From NCBI RefSeq assembly GCF_963678635.1, contig NC_087066.1, positions 26,689,453-26,753,452 on the forward strand: a DNA stretch of 64,000 nucleotides, in the 5' to 3' direction. The notes below the pieces were generated by a model. It was not told the DNA's origin. It searched no databases and was given only the letters and a program-made list of their open reading frames with translations. Positions within the stretch are counted from its first letter, which is position 1; every line of letters starts with the position of its first letter. Positions 1-10,994 of the stretch are shown piece by piece. The translations under genes and the position numbers were made by a program. The DNA comes from Symsagittifera roscoffensis (Eukaryota; Xenacoelomorpha; Acoela; Convolutidae).

Positions 1-60
1 ATCAACATATAAACCGGCAAAAACACGCTTTAGACTCCGCCCTTCAAAAAGAAGCGTCCG

Positions 61-176
61 ATTGGCTAAATGTGCTGCACTTTACCAAAAAAAACTTCCG
101 AATAGAACAATTCAGAAATCCGAGACATGGTTTGCCTGGGTTGTGTTTGGAAACCAGTCAGCACTCCAGCTATAAG
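61..176 (+). promoter_or_regulatory. Candidate core promoter (inverted CCAAT box, TATA-like box)
   Basis: ATTGG (inverted CCAAT box) lies at 61-65 and TATAAG at 171-176, in a stretch less AT-rich than the DNA after 500. The TATA-like box is about 90 bp before the ATG at 266, a fitting place for a start site near 200. Spacing and composition are the only support; such short motifs also occur by chance. Confidence 0.25.
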
Positions 177-265
177 TGAAAGGCAAGCCCATTCACACAA
201 ACTTATAATTGTTCTTGGTCTAAATTAAGGAATAGACATAATAGACAAAACAAGTCTGAAATAAT

Positions 266-499
266 ATGACAAAACGGATGGTCTACACTGATATTGAAAT
301 TGAGCCGATTCATCAGTCGTCGCTTGGTGGAAGCTTGCCGACATATCAAGTACCACTGAAGATGAAGCTATTCGACATCGGACCCATTGAAACATGTGGT
401 TTGAATTTCAGCCTCTCGATCTCCGATAAAAATTATTTCATTCCTCAAGGAACAAAAGCGACCAAACAACCTGAGCTTTTTAAAACCTGCAAACACTAA
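266..499 (+). CDS. Small hypothetical protein, 77 codons, possible single-exon gene or first exon
   Basis: An open frame of 77 codons begins at the first ATG downstream of the TATA-like box. I do not recognise the product. It has mixed composition, no obvious signal peptide, membrane segment or zinc motif, and ends in a Lys/Thr-rich tail. Its base composition is more balanced than the AT-rich DNA that follows, which is the main reason to keep it. No convincing splice donor closes the frame, so it is either a small intronless gene or a chance ORF. Nothing nearby indicates a function. Confidence 0.3.
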   Translation: MTKRMVYTDIEIEPIHQSSLGGSLPTYQVPLKMKLFDIGPIETCGLNFSLSISDKNYFIPQGTKATKQPELFKTCKH

Positions 500-1571
500 C
501 AACGATTAAAGGATATCAAGCAAAGCAGCTTCAGCTTGTTTTTTTTGAGTGCATTGGGCCCATAAAAGCTACAAAGACTTGCCGAAATTTTCATTTAGAA
601 AAAAACACTATGAAGCTACTCAGATGTTTAAAAATGACATAGCAGAGGAAGGAACGATTTAGATGATGTGTCCACTTGATAAGTATGCATTATTTGCCAA
701 AAGTTTACATGTGCAGCTTTTTTTGACATTGTCTCGCAATTTGTTTCAACAATTTCAATTTTTGGATGATTTTACATAGTGCTGCTATAACTTTTTTGTC
801 TAAAAAAGAAGGAACCCTTTTTCGAATAAGATATATAAAAAGAGTCAAAGTTAAACTTTTTTAAAAAGTTTCATTGACTAAGTGATCTTTTTTGAAAAAT
901 ATTTTTTTTTCTAAATCCTTGATAAATCTCCTGAAAAATTTATCAGCGCCGGTAATTTTCCTGCCCTAGGTGCTATAAATTTGGCATAAATTGGACTCAC
1001 TATTTCATCATTTTTATTTTTTTCAACATAACATTTTCCATGTTTAACAAACAATTTTGCACGTTTCAGTTACAAAAATTATTGCAGTGTTTAAGAAAAT
1101 TACCCTTTTTAACAGTCCTATTCCTTACACGTGTTTCAGAAGTAATAAAAATTATAATGAAATTTTATTTAGAATATAATCAGGGAAACTATCTACCTCT
1201 CAGATTTACATATAATCAAAAACTGTTTTTCTACTGTTCTTAAAATATGTGCTGTTTTATAAAAAAAAATATGATTTGAATTTTCCTCGAGCTGATATTC
1301 AAAGCCATTCTCAATGTCATTCTCAATGTCATTCAAGTCGTTTTCAATGTCATTCTCTTTGAAATATCTCCATCAAACAGTTGTTAGGACGTTTGTGATA
1401 TGTTCACAACACATTTTATAGTGTTTCAAATAATGCTCACTGCAATTTGGGGTTCTGGTTTTTGTCGTCTCAGTTTTGTACTGTCGTCTTTTTTCAATTA
1501 TCATCTCTTCTTGGTCCTTTTTCTTATTACTCGAGAAAATTTCTAACTTAATATCAGGGTTACAATTGATA
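500..1571. other. AT-rich intergenic DNA with a 12-bp microrepeat
   Basis: No supportable gene. From 1306 to about 1371 the DNA carries a degenerate tandem repeat based on CATTCTCAATGT (four imperfect copies). The rest is poly-A/T-rich. The stretch ends at the TTAA duplicated by the retroelement insertion. Confidence 0.6.
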
Positions 1572-1575
1572 TTAA
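1572..1575. repeat. Target-site duplication TTAA, left copy (right copy 14965-14968)
   Basis: TTAA directly precedes the 5' LTR and directly follows the 3' LTR. A 4-bp duplication fits retroviral-type integration, and it fixes both ends of the element. Confidence 0.85.
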
Positions 1576-1985
1576 TGGAACCTGATCTAAACTACATTTT
1601 ATGATTGGATAAATTAGATATTTTACCACTGTAAAGTATTTAATATTAACCAATCATGATCCATCAAACTAACAACCCACTTATTTGTAAGTGCTGAAAT
1701 TACTTGTAATTTCAGCACCAGAGAGATTTGAATTTAACTTAGAAATTAGTTGCCTCTCTAAGAGAACTTCAGCAGCCGCAATAAACCAGTATACCCTAGA
1801 TCTATTGAGCCTAGCAGAGACTAGTTAAACAACCTGAGACTAGATATTATAAGAGTAAGATTAGGATCGGTATTAGACTAAGAAGTTGCACGAATCTATC
1901 CGGCCGAAAATAAGATAGCGTGACGAGCAGACGGTGTACCCTATCCGAAATTACTCTATGAGTTAACCACCTCGGTTATAACTCA
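1576..1985 (+). repeat. 5' LTR (410 bp)
   Basis: It begins TGGAACCTG and ends ATAACTCA, and matches 14555-14964 with three substitutions and no indels. AATAAA at 1780-1785 is the likely polyadenylation signal. A perfect 13-bp-stem hairpin lies at 1691-1718. Transcription should start within it and be read in the plus direction. Confidence 0.95.
1691..1718. other. Perfect LTR hairpin, 13-bp stem and 2-nt loop (also 14670-14697)
   Basis: GTGCTGAAATTAC, then TT, then its exact reverse complement. It is conserved without change in the 3' LTR. It lies about 60 bp before AATAAA, so it may be a protein-binding palindrome in U3 or an RNA hairpin near the R region. The role is inferred; the palindrome is read directly. 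Confidence 0.85.
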
Positions 1986-1987
1986 TC

Positions 1988-1997
1988 TGGTGCGACC
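1988..1997 (+). promoter_or_regulatory. Primer-binding-like site after the 5' LTR
   Basis: TGGTGCGACC starts two bases after the LTR's terminal CA. A TGG start pairs with the CCA end of a tRNA, as usual for minus-strand priming in LTR elements. I could not assign the tRNA. Confidence 0.55.
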
Positions 1998-2072
1998 ATA
2001 AGTCTCGAACAAGACCTTAATAGCTTAGAATTAACCAAAAATAGATTAGAATTTAGACAAAACATTTTTAAA

Positions 2073-2195
2073 ATGTACGACGATAATTTAATCGAAATGT
2101 CTCTACGACTCAATAGATCAGAGCCAATATTCCGAACGATAACAGAACTACCCGGAATTGCAAGAAGACCTCGAACCAGAGACGACATACGATAA
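2073..2195 (+). CDS. Leader micro-ORF, 40 codons
   Basis: The first ATG after the LTR opens a 40-codon frame with an Arg-rich C-terminus. The same frame is open further upstream, from just after a TGA at 1959-1961 in the LTR, through the primer-binding site. It could be a short leader peptide, the 5' part of a spliced protein (two GTAAG donors follow at 2236 and 2246), or chance. An opposite-strand frame over the same bases looks like its shadow. Confidence 0.3.
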   Translation: MYDDNLIEMSLRLNRSEPIFRTITELPGIARRPRTRDDIR

Positions 2196-2197
2196 AA

Positions 2198-2234
2198 CAC
2201 AATCACTACCCCTTGAACACAATCACTACCCCTA
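2198..2234 (+). repeat. 20-bp tandem duplication in the leader
   Basis: ACACAATCACTACCCCT occurs twice at 20-bp spacing, directly before two splice-donor-like sequences. The period is not a multiple of three, so it would shift any frame crossing it. Confidence 0.75.
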
Positions 2235-2235
2235 A

Positions 2236-2251
2236 GTAAGATTAAGTAAGT
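2236..2251 (+). promoter_or_regulatory. Candidate 5' splice donors GTAAGA and GTAAGT
   Basis: GTAAGA at 2236-2241 and GTAAGT at 2246-2251 lie between the leader micro-ORF and the first long ORF. Retroviral env genes are usually expressed from a spliced RNA whose donor is in this position. Motif evidence only. Confidence 0.35.
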
Positions 2252-2432
2252 TAACACCTTAGCTTATACTAGCCACGAGAAAGTAAAAAATCATTCTTCG
2301 GAATCGATATACTTTTCTCTCCAACCCTGAAAAAATAGACCCAGGTTAAGCTAACCAAAAAATCGTAAGGACTAACAGGTTAAGAAAATAGAAATCATCT
2401 AACAACTTTTTGCATCCGTCATCCTAAACCTT

Positions 2433-2900
2433 ATGTCATTTAAAAATCTAGGATACAAACAAACAATCGTTTTACACAACTGTGAAATAGATAACAAGAA
2501 ATACGACCTTGTAATCACGCCTCATACACAAACAGTTGGATATATTAGAACAAAACGACAAACACTAAAAAGGAAAATAATAACCAAACAAAGACAAATA
2601 ACACGAAAAAGATTTTCCAAAAATAGAAACGCGTTTTCAGAATCAGAAGCCAGCAATTTAGACGAACTTTATAAATTAAAAGAATCTATTGATAAAAATT
2701 GCCCCATTCACGATCAATTATATTTTTCCGACTCAGAAACAACTTCAAATTCATCAAAAAGAGGAAAAAGACGAATAAAAAAGCAATATAAACACAAACC
2801 AGTACACTTATATAACTGGAATCAACCAATTAGACACATCGATAATTACCTATTAACAGTCATTAAACGAAAAAATGAGCCAAACACACACTCCAAGTGA
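2433..2900 (+). CDS. Basic leader protein, 155 aa, possible regulatory accessory protein
   Basis: An intact 155-codon ORF upstream of gag whose last 26 nt overlap the gag start in another frame. I recognise no family. Residues about 40-70 are very rich in Arg and Lys (for example KRKIITKQRQITRKRF), followed by an acidic/Ser stretch near 70-75 and 98-105 and a second basic cluster (KRGKRRIKK) near 109-117. This resembles an RNA-binding or nuclear-localisation module. Gypsy-type elements normally have no gene between the LTR and gag. The tight overlap and intact frame suggest a real gene, but homologues would be needed to show it. The start is the first ATG of the frame. Confidence 0.5.
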   Translation: MSFKNLGYKQTIVLHNCEIDNKKYDLVITPHTQTVGYIRTKRQTLKRKIITKQRQITRKRFSKNRNAFSESEASNLDELYKLKESIDKNCPIHDQLYFSDSETTSNSSKRGKRRIKKQYKHKPVHLYNWNQPIRHIDNYLLTVIKRKNEPNTHSK

Positions 2901-4860
2901 AGATAGTCCAGATGATGACGATATCTTCCCCTTCCTCGTAGATGCACCCAATGATAGAGGGCAGCATATATTTTGCAAGAATTTACTCCTAAATTTGTTT
3001 GAACCCGGAATCAGCCCATGTAAAACAGAGTTCCCAGATGTAAAAATCAAAAGACAAATTATTGATCATTTTCTGAAAGATATATGTAATTTGACACAAC
3101 ACCACGGAATCTACACCATAGAATTCACCTCACCAAACCCGAATCACCGCAAATATGTAATTCAAACAGACGACCTTGATTTAGAATTTTCAAAAGTATT
3201 CTCAGAATATATAAAAAGCATACAATATCATAACTCACAAAGAGCAAACTCCATATTTACTAATGAAGTTTTTGCAATAATATATAGTTATATCTCAATA
3301 TTAGAAAACGAAATCCCAATCCCAAATGTCTCACCGACAGATACATCTAAACATATAAGGGTACGACATGAAATCACACTATTTTCAACTTTCCTACATA
3401 TAATTAAAGAAAATTTCACTAAAGATGAAGTTTCACAACATACAAAACATGACTTACAAAAAATTTTGGCATGGTTTATAATAGATTATTTCTCACATAA
3501 TATAGATTTAATTTCACAATCAAGAAAAAATTTTAGACCTCAAAATTCAAACGATGATACCGCCATCACAGAACAGTCAGACTACATTTGGGACCCCGAA
3601 TGGTCTCATTATGCATTCATAGATTTCCCACAATCAATCTCAAGTCAAGCAATAAGTACAATATCTTATACAAGAGATTATGTAAGAGTAGTACCATTAA
3701 CCATTGTCGCAACACCATTAAACTACAATACATTTTTAACTGATACGCGAAATAACAGTTTAAATTCGACCGTCATACACAATGAAAACCTTAATGGAAC
3801 TAGGAATCTCACTCAACAAGATGTTCAGACACCATCACACTTCATAAATGAAGAAATCGTCCAAACAACAACAACTACACAACAAAGTATTTCACCGATA
3901 CGTCCAAATTTAACAACACCAAGAAATACACACACTTCACTAGCACAGGTAACCTTACAATCAACCGTTAAACCTTCGGTTGCTCCAAAATATTCACACA
4001 TGGATTATCAAACATATAGACCCATGACAATACCGTCAACAACACGCAGAACGTTCACAAGAAACAATTTTGCGGAACACAATTATAATTATACACATTC
4101 ATCAAAAACAAACTATCCTCCACGAAAAAATAATCATAATCAAATCAGATCTCGATATTGGGATAATCCAATGGCAACAACCAATTCAGTAAATTTTCAA
4201 ACTAATTCACATCCTCCACAGGATCGTAGTGAAAATTACCCATTCTTTCAACAGAATAAAAATAAAAAACAAGCACCTCATCAAACGGATTATCTATCCT
4301 CTGATGATGATTATTTACAACCAGATATATTTGCACCATATACCCAAGAATATCGCGGACAAGGAGTGCAGAAACCATATACATATCATAGAATTTTTTC
4401 TCCACACCAGATAGATACACAAAATCAACAACCAATACAAATGCAAAACCCAATTAATACACAATCCTTTCAACCAATTCAGCCACAAAACCCAATGATT
4501 ACACACTCATATCAACCAACACAAATGCAAAATGAAATACCACTTCCATATTATCTTCAACAACACGAAATAACAAAAAATCAACTTTCAAATTTTTCAC
4601 AAATGCCAAATGCAGCAGAATCATTACAAATGACAATGAATCCATACCTTATGGGTGGATCATCAAAAACATCAAACAAACCATTAATGGTATTCACAGG
4701 AACAGACCCTGAATACTCTGTAGAAGATTATTTAAATGCAGTAACAGCAAATTTAATTTTACATATAGGACCTGAACCAATTAATACGCCATTACATCAA
4801 AACTGGATACATCGACGCACAGCGTTGATACAGACAACCTTAGACGGCGCAGGAAAATAG
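2875..4860 (+). pseudogene. gag: Gag, N-terminal and start of capsid region, truncated by an internal deletion
   Basis: 661 open codons. The N-terminal 25 residues are acidic; residues about 260-580 are a long Thr/Asn/Gln/Pro-rich, probably disordered, linker with repeated short QPIQxQNP units. Residues about 610-660 (FTGTDPEYSVEDYL onward) look like the start of a Ty3/gypsy Gag capsid domain. The frame stops at TAG 4858-4860, exactly where sequence normally much later in Gag begins in another frame. So part of the capsid domain is missing and the join is out of frame. Gag would form the particle; this copy cannot make a complete one. Confidence 0.8.
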
Positions 4861-5882
4861 CAATAAAAAAGAGAGCATCCCATCCCTCCTCAATTCGAGA
4901 GCCCGATTTAGATTTTCGAAAACTAGTAGACAAGCTAGAGCAAGCGGAAATCACAATGAAACTTGAAGAAACAGAAAATCAGAAATTACAATATGTTAAC
5001 CGAATCGAAACAAATACCACAAGTATCGACAATATACAGGAATCAGATACAGACCTTGTTGAAAAAATCACTGAAATACTCAATATTTATGAAAAACACC
5101 CAAACTTTAAAGGCAAACCATCTTTCAAAAAATGGTGTAATTATTTCCGACGATACGGACATAGTATTTCTGAATGTAGACAAAAACAACAAAATAATCA
5201 AAACAAACCTCAAAAATATAAAGAACCAAATAAATCATTCTATCAGTACATCAAGAAAGATCAAAATCTACCGAACAAAAATGTATACAGCAACAACAGT
5301 TCAGGAAAACCACTTCCGAACAATACCAATTACACGAGAAATCAATCACCATATAACCCAAGTTATAGAGGAAGATCACCAGAACGAAGAAATACACAAA
5401 ATTCGTCACAAAATCATTACAATAGACCAAATAGTCGAAATAACTATTCCAGATCAAATTCAAATACAACACAATTTGTTTCTAGATCTAATTCCCAATC
5501 AAGGAATAGATACTATCCAAACAATCAGTCACGAAACTCATCATATAATAGGAATAGAAACTACTCCAATAATCGAAATAGAAGTTATTCAAACAACCGA
5601 AATCAGAATTACCCGAACAATCGATCAAGGAATAACTCATATAACAGATCAAACTAGCACAGATCAAACAATAATTATCAAAATAGATCACGAAACAATT
5701 CACAAAATCGACATTCAAGTTATAATAATCGTTATAGAAATTATTCCCAATCACCACACAGAAATAATAATCATTATAACAAGTCCAACAATCGCCACAG
5801 TAGTAGTACACCTAAACATCAAAGACATATAAATCAATTACAATCAAATCCGGAAACAACATCAGACCCCCCACGGTATTGA
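4854..5882 (+). pseudogene. gag: Gag, C-terminal part with degenerate zinc knuckle and Arg/Asn/Ser-rich tail
   Basis: After the deletion the Gag frame continues as a predicted helical stretch, then one CCHC-type zinc knuckle at 5136-5177. Its second cysteine is replaced by Phe (TTC 5145-5147), leaving C-x2-F-x4-H-x4-C. The following 150 residues are low-complexity N/S/R/Y repeats typical of RNA-binding nucleocapsid tails. A TAG at 5655-5657 interrupts the frame, which continues to TGA 5880-5882. The Pol frame then opens one base off, next to a run of six C (5866-5871). A 289-codon overlapping frame (4963-5832) is a shadow of the same low-complexity DNA. Confidence 0.8.
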
Positions 5883-7026
5883 TGACACAGTAAATGACGA
5901 ACTACAACTAAATCAAATAAACTGTGGATCATCAGATTCAGAAAGTGAAACAGAAAACACTACCTCCATCAATATGATAACAGTCGAAAATGACTACGAA
6001 CCTATTATATATGAACAACCTTTTTCATCACATATATATGAAAACCGATTAGAACTCCTTCACAATTATTATATTGAACCCATCCATTCCACACAAACAA
6101 CACAAGAAACTAACGAAATCAACACTACAAATAAATCCAATGAAAATGACAAAACAAAATGCTTGAATACAAATCACATCTATCAAAATATACAAAAAGA
6201 ACAACCTAAAGAAAAAATTTGGACAATACCATTTCTTTTAGAAAGTCCAAGAAACAAAGAATTTCAACCACCAGATCTTGAAATTGATTTTCTAATTGAT
6301 TCAGGAGCAGAATCAAATATAATAAACATTCCCACATGGAATGAAATAAAAACAATACACCCAAAACTAACGCCTCTTGAAACCTCCAGTAAACTAGCAA
6401 CAGCACAAGGATCAACATTGGTAAACTATGGAAAAATTCAATTATTTCTTCTCCCCACAAGAACAATAGAGCAGAATAAAATTTTAAATAAACCATTTAA
6501 ACAAATATTTCATATCACTGATATTAAACACAATATCGTTGGAATACCATTTATCTCTAAATACATACCAACAATCAACACCTTAAATAGTAAAATACTA
6601 ATCAAAGATAAATACACAAAAACAAAAGACACATCACTAACATTTTTTCAAAGATTAAATAAACAACCACCATTCTTTTCAAAATTTTATCCAATATATA
6701 ACCAACAAAGAAAACATCTGAAACCACTATCAGGAAACATATATAATTTTTCAATAAAACAAGTTCAACAATATGATAAAAAACAAAATAAACAACAACT
6801 CTATATGTCAGATTTCGAATTCAAACCTATCCATAAGTTTTTCAAAATCACAATCTCATCCATAAAATATTTGAAAAACTCGAATTCAGATATTATATCT
6901 CTACATGTATACAACAATACACCCTATCAAGTAACATTATCTTTAGGACTTTTAGGCTATTGCGAAACCAACGCTACGATATCACCAATGCACGAAAAAG
7001 CATACCGCGTAAATAATATACTCTAA
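5881..7026 (+). pseudogene. pol: Pol: retropepsin-type aspartic protease and linker
   Basis: The protease active site is FLIDSGAES, with the catalytic Asp codon at 6298-6300 (residue 109 counting from the ATG at 5974). A flap region follows and the second structural motif is HNIVGIPFI (about residues 188-196). The frame is open upstream of 5974 as far as 5881, so the protein is probably made as a Gag-Pol fusion and that ATG need not be used. It ends at TAA 7024-7026, but the same frame is open again at once into RT, so this is a single nonsense change rather than a gene end. The role is maturation cleavage of Gag and Pol. Confidence 0.85.
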
Positions 7027-7749
7027 TTATTAGATATTTGTCAATCTACAATTCTTAATGAAGAATTATCCATAAATAATATAATAAGTAATGAAAAAAG
7101 AAATACAGATTATTTCACAGAAACCCCATATTTCAAACCTACATTCAACATAAATAACTATACAGAGAATCAACAGAAATTTTTAACAATGTTTAACTTC
7201 CAACATTCACAAATAACACAAGACGAATTTGATAAATTAGCCAAACAGCTAATAAAACATTCATCAGTCTATGCAACATCCAAATTTGATGTTGGCAAAA
7301 TCAGCTCATCACTACATCTCCCATTAAAACCTGACGCAGTTTTCAAAAAACAAAGAGCAAGTAAAGTACCAATTCATTTACACGATAAAGTGAACAGATT
7401 ACTCGACATTTTAGAACAATACAAAATTATATCACCGGTAAACAAAGAAGAACAACCAAAAGGTAACACATTTATCAACCCTGTTATCATCCTAGCAAAA
7501 GGAGAATCATTAAAAATAGTTCTAGACGCTAGATATCTTAATTCACTAATAGACGAATCAAAATGCAATTGGCCTATTGAACCAATACAAGTTATTTTAC
7601 TAAAAATAAATGGAAAATACTTTACAACCGCAGATATGAATAGTGCATATAATCAAATGCCACTAGATGAACAATCGCGACGCTTAACACAATTTGTTAT
7701 TGGAAATCAACAATATGACTTCAACCGCCTATTCTATGGAATATTTTAG
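7027..7749 (+). pseudogene. pol: Pol: reverse transcriptase, fingers and first palm motifs
   Basis: In the protease frame after the stop. Gypsy-type RT blocks are clear: IVLDARYLN, then YFTTADMNSAYNQMPL with the first catalytic Asp, then FNRLFYGI. The frame then stops at TAG 7747-7749. The block normally lying between LFYGI and the YLDD loop is absent: sequence jumps straight to the part just before YLDD and changes frame. The deletion removes a core part of the polymerase, so RT is inactive. Confidence 0.88.
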
Positions 7750-8614
7750 ACCACTAATACTCAAGAAAAACGCAATCACTTATTTAGACGATGTTTTTAT
7801 GCAATCACAGACAAAAGAAGAAATGTTCAATGTTTTAGAACACTATCACAAAATACTTCAGAACGAAAATCTGAAGGCCGCCCCCGATAAATCACACTTC
7901 TTTTTAACACGAGTTAAATTCTTAGGACATAATATAGAAAGAAAAACAATCACTCCATTAAAATCACGCATTGATGCTTTTCAGAAGCTCCAACCACCAA
8001 CAAACAAAAAGAAAATCCAAGAATTCCTTGGAATGTTAAACTTTTTAAGCAAATATGTCTATAAAATGCAAAATAATTTTGAATGGAACACAGAACATCA
8101 AGCACGATTTGAAGAAATTAAAAAACTCTTAACTGAACAAATTTCGAATACAATTCCAGATCCAAATCAACCATTCTATGCAATGTGCGACGCTCCCAAT
8201 TTTGGCATAGGCGCAGCATTATTACAATCACATAATAGTACAAACAAAATGAATTATACATTCACAGCGCCTCCACCATTATTTGGACAACACCCAGAAA
8301 GTAACCGACTCCACAACTGGGCACTAAATAGATTACAATATAGACAAGACATCCACGAAGACATTCGTGATCACAACATCCAAATACTCCAACAGAATAG
8401 TCTACAATTAAAATTCGAAATCACAATTAAATTAAACAACATTACTCAACATCCCTATCCATTAAACCCACCAAATATAACAGCTCAATCCCTACCACCA
8501 CCATTTATAACAACTGAGGTAATATACAACAACGACAGATATACCAAAAAGACAATTGGTTACATCACATTTTATAACCCATACTCAGGATTGTCATACA
8601 AATGTATATTCTAA
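7740..8614 (+). pseudogene. pol: Pol: RT catalytic loop, RT connection, start of RNase H, fused to pre-env sequence
   Basis: YLDD at 7781-7792 carries the two other catalytic Asp residues. KAAPDKSHFF, FLGHNI and KKIQEFLGMLNFLSKYV are the usual thumb/connection motifs. MCDAPNFGIGAALL is the first RNase H block with its acidic residue. After about 8250 the similarity ends abruptly: the rest of RNase H and the whole integrase are gone, and the frame runs about 115 codons through unrecognised sequence to 8614, overlapping the envelope start by 13 nt. That tail is either the end of Pol or a small pre-env ORF brought in by the deletion. Confidence 0.85.
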
Positions 8615-10656
8615 AAACATTAATTTTTCTCCAACTCTTTTTTCTAGTAGCACCCAATCAAAACACAAACCCTTCCCCCCGCACAGGACCCCAAGATTTA
8701 CTAGTAACACATTACGATTGTGAAGAAAACGAACAAAAAACACTACACAAATATGCAATAAATCAAGTATCACAATGCGAAACAGCACCACAAGCCATAG
8801 AAACAACAAATGCAATAGCGACACTCTATTCAAAAGCCCGAGCAACAACAGTTATAGGATACAAATTCACAGCAACATTTTCTGAAAAGAAAGTATATTG
8901 TTCCCAAGTCTCAAATGGAAATAAAAACCGACTTGACCACGAATCATTCTACCAGAGTAATATAGAACGACTTTTACATCTCAATCCCGAAGATTGTAAA
9001 AACGAGTTACTCAGACTAAATATCACAAGAAATAAAAATACAGATAGAAAGATAGTATATTTCCAAGTTTTTTCAGACCCCGTACATCAAGCAGAACTTG
9101 AAAGATATCAAAGACATATAAAATTAGATGAAAAATATCCATACAACGGCGCACACGGAAGATTAACTTATGACATACACGATAAACACTGGATACCACA
9201 TATTGGTATAAATAACCCATCAAACTGCAAAGCAGACACAAAAAATAAAGGATATCAAGAAATAATGTTTTTCGATTGGAAAATACAACTCGAAAAAATA
9301 CAACTCACACGCGATTTATCAGACAACACAATGATCTATCAAGGAATTAGATTACCTTGTAAAAATGACCAAGGCTATTGTGACCCTACAACACGAACAC
9401 AAGCAACAATTGTTTGGTTCCCCGAAGACACATGTACAACATTTCAAGTAGCAAAAATACACGCTCGTATGATAAAATTTCACGAAAAATACTTTATACA
9501 GTCCATTCCATATGAACAAGTAAACCCATCACGAAAACGAAGTTCTAATTTTAGAAACATACACAATATAGAAAATAAATTGACACGTTTTCAAATATAC
9601 CAAGAAACAGAACTTGCATGTAAATACAGAAACCCACTTCACAAAACACAATACTCCGAAATTATAGTTGAACACGAAAAAGGATTCGACATGACCACTG
9701 GAAAAATAAAAATCGACCCATACGCCACAAGTCATCCTATAAACGAAGGAAAATCATATATACCAGTTAATTTTCAAAAAAGTAAAGGTCAACCTGGTGG
9801 ACATCTCAAGCCCCATGACACTAGAAGCACACGTTTAGAAGAACTATCACTATTGAATACCACATATTTCGGTAATATCCTTTATGATATTCACCTAGAT
9901 ATGAAATTAGACTACACAATTAGCCGTATTTTTCAAGAAATGTCACTCTCCGAATTAGAAACACTTCACCAACTATGCGAATTAGAAAGAACACAAATCC
10001 TACAATCACTTGCACTAGCAGAATTAAAAATACCCTACGCATGATATTTACTATCAGGAAATAGATCAAATTTTTTAGACTACGAAGGAAACATTTTATG
10101 GTTTTATACCTGTACCAAAAAGGTATCACCACTATATGTTTTTGAAGATAAACGATGCTATAAAAGAATCCCTATCTTTTATAAGAATAAAGTACATTTC
10201 GTTGACACACTTTCACGAAGAACCTATTTCTGGGATACCGCAGTTCCATGTGGATCAGAAAATAGCCACAACGTAGTACAACTAAACCCTGATGAAGATA
10301 AATATTACCTTCTCACCCCATATCCCACATTAATGCAATCACTCAAAAAATTTTCACCAGAAAGCATTCGCGCTATCGCTCGAAACCCAAATATAGACTT
10401 ACAATCAATAGGAATATACTCAAAATCAGATATTCAACATCACATTAGAACACAACAATTCCAAGAATTATTAACACAAATGGACACTATACAAAGACAA
10501 TCAATTGACCAAAACTTACGCAAACTTGCCGAAACCGCAGGATTTGCAGATATTTATACACAAGATTATAGCGGATATTTTAAAGACATTAAAGACTATA
10601 TATATCTTAACGGTGAAAAATACCGACCACAAGATATCTCACCTATTACATCTTAG
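8602..10656 (+). pseudogene. env: Envelope-like glycoprotein, surface part and ectodomain, one in-frame stop
   Basis: The ATG at 8602 opens a protein with a hydrophobic signal peptide (about residues 1-18) and many paired Cys. A basic SRKR cleavage site follows residue 313 (9529-9540), as expected between surface and fusion subunits. A heptad-like Leu/Ile stretch precedes TGA 10042-10044. The same frame is open beyond the stop to TAG 10654-10656, so the stop is a nonsense change within a protein of about 685 codons. The membrane anchor is in the next frame. This is the usual position of env in retroviruses and errantiviruses. I recognise the architecture, not a specific family. The likely role is membrane binding and fusion; this copy is broken. 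Confidence 0.72.
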
Positions 10657-10679
10657 AAAAATTAACTATTCTATACGCA

Positions 10680-10994
10680 ATGTTTAACTTTATAGGATTT
10701 CTTTTCTCACTCTTAAAAGGAATCTATAATACATGCGCTATACACACACAAGTAAATAGACAAGCAAGTGTAGCACGAATCCTATTTGCAGGATTTTTTG
10801 GAATTTTTTCATCATCAATAAACAAAATTCTTTTAGACGCACAAATAAAGGAATACAACACAAAAATAGCAACAAGACAGAACACATATGACGAAGAACA
10901 TAACAATGTAGACATAACGCCTACAGCACCACAGTTACCACCCCTACCACATAACCATCCATTATTACTAGTCCCACGAAATTTTCGAATTTAG
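10680..10994 (+). pseudogene. env: Envelope membrane-anchor region (two hydrophobic segments)
   Basis: 104 codons in another frame just after the envelope stop. IGFLFSLLKGIY is a hydrophobic segment, and ILFAGFFGIFSSSINKILL near residues 38-56 is a second; a Pro-rich tail follows. The frame is open upstream of its ATG to before 10623, overlapping the end of the envelope frame. So it most likely encodes the C-terminal anchor, cut off by a frameshift near 10650. It could instead be a separate small membrane protein. Confidence 0.5.

Noticed and set aside
1306-1371. Possible CRISPR-like repeats
   Set aside because: 12-bp direct microrepeats with no spacers, in a eukaryotic context.
1988-2010. 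Primer site as a copy of an entire tRNA 3' half (bases after TGGTGCGACC include a T-loop-like GTTCGA when reversed)
   Set aside because: The stem partner does not pair and the spacing is one base short; probably chance.
1976-2257. 93-codon minus-strand frame at the LTR/leader
   Set aside because: Lies opposite the sense leader frame and crosses the LTR boundary; no motif.
5251-5811. Tyr/Cys-rich minus-strand frames
   Set aside because: Mirror images of the Asn/Arg-rich Gag tail on the plus strand.
4963-5832. 289-codon frame overlapping the Gag C-terminal region
   Set aside because: Shadow of low-complexity Asn/Arg/Ser codons; the alternative frame contains the zinc-knuckle remnant and runs into Pol.
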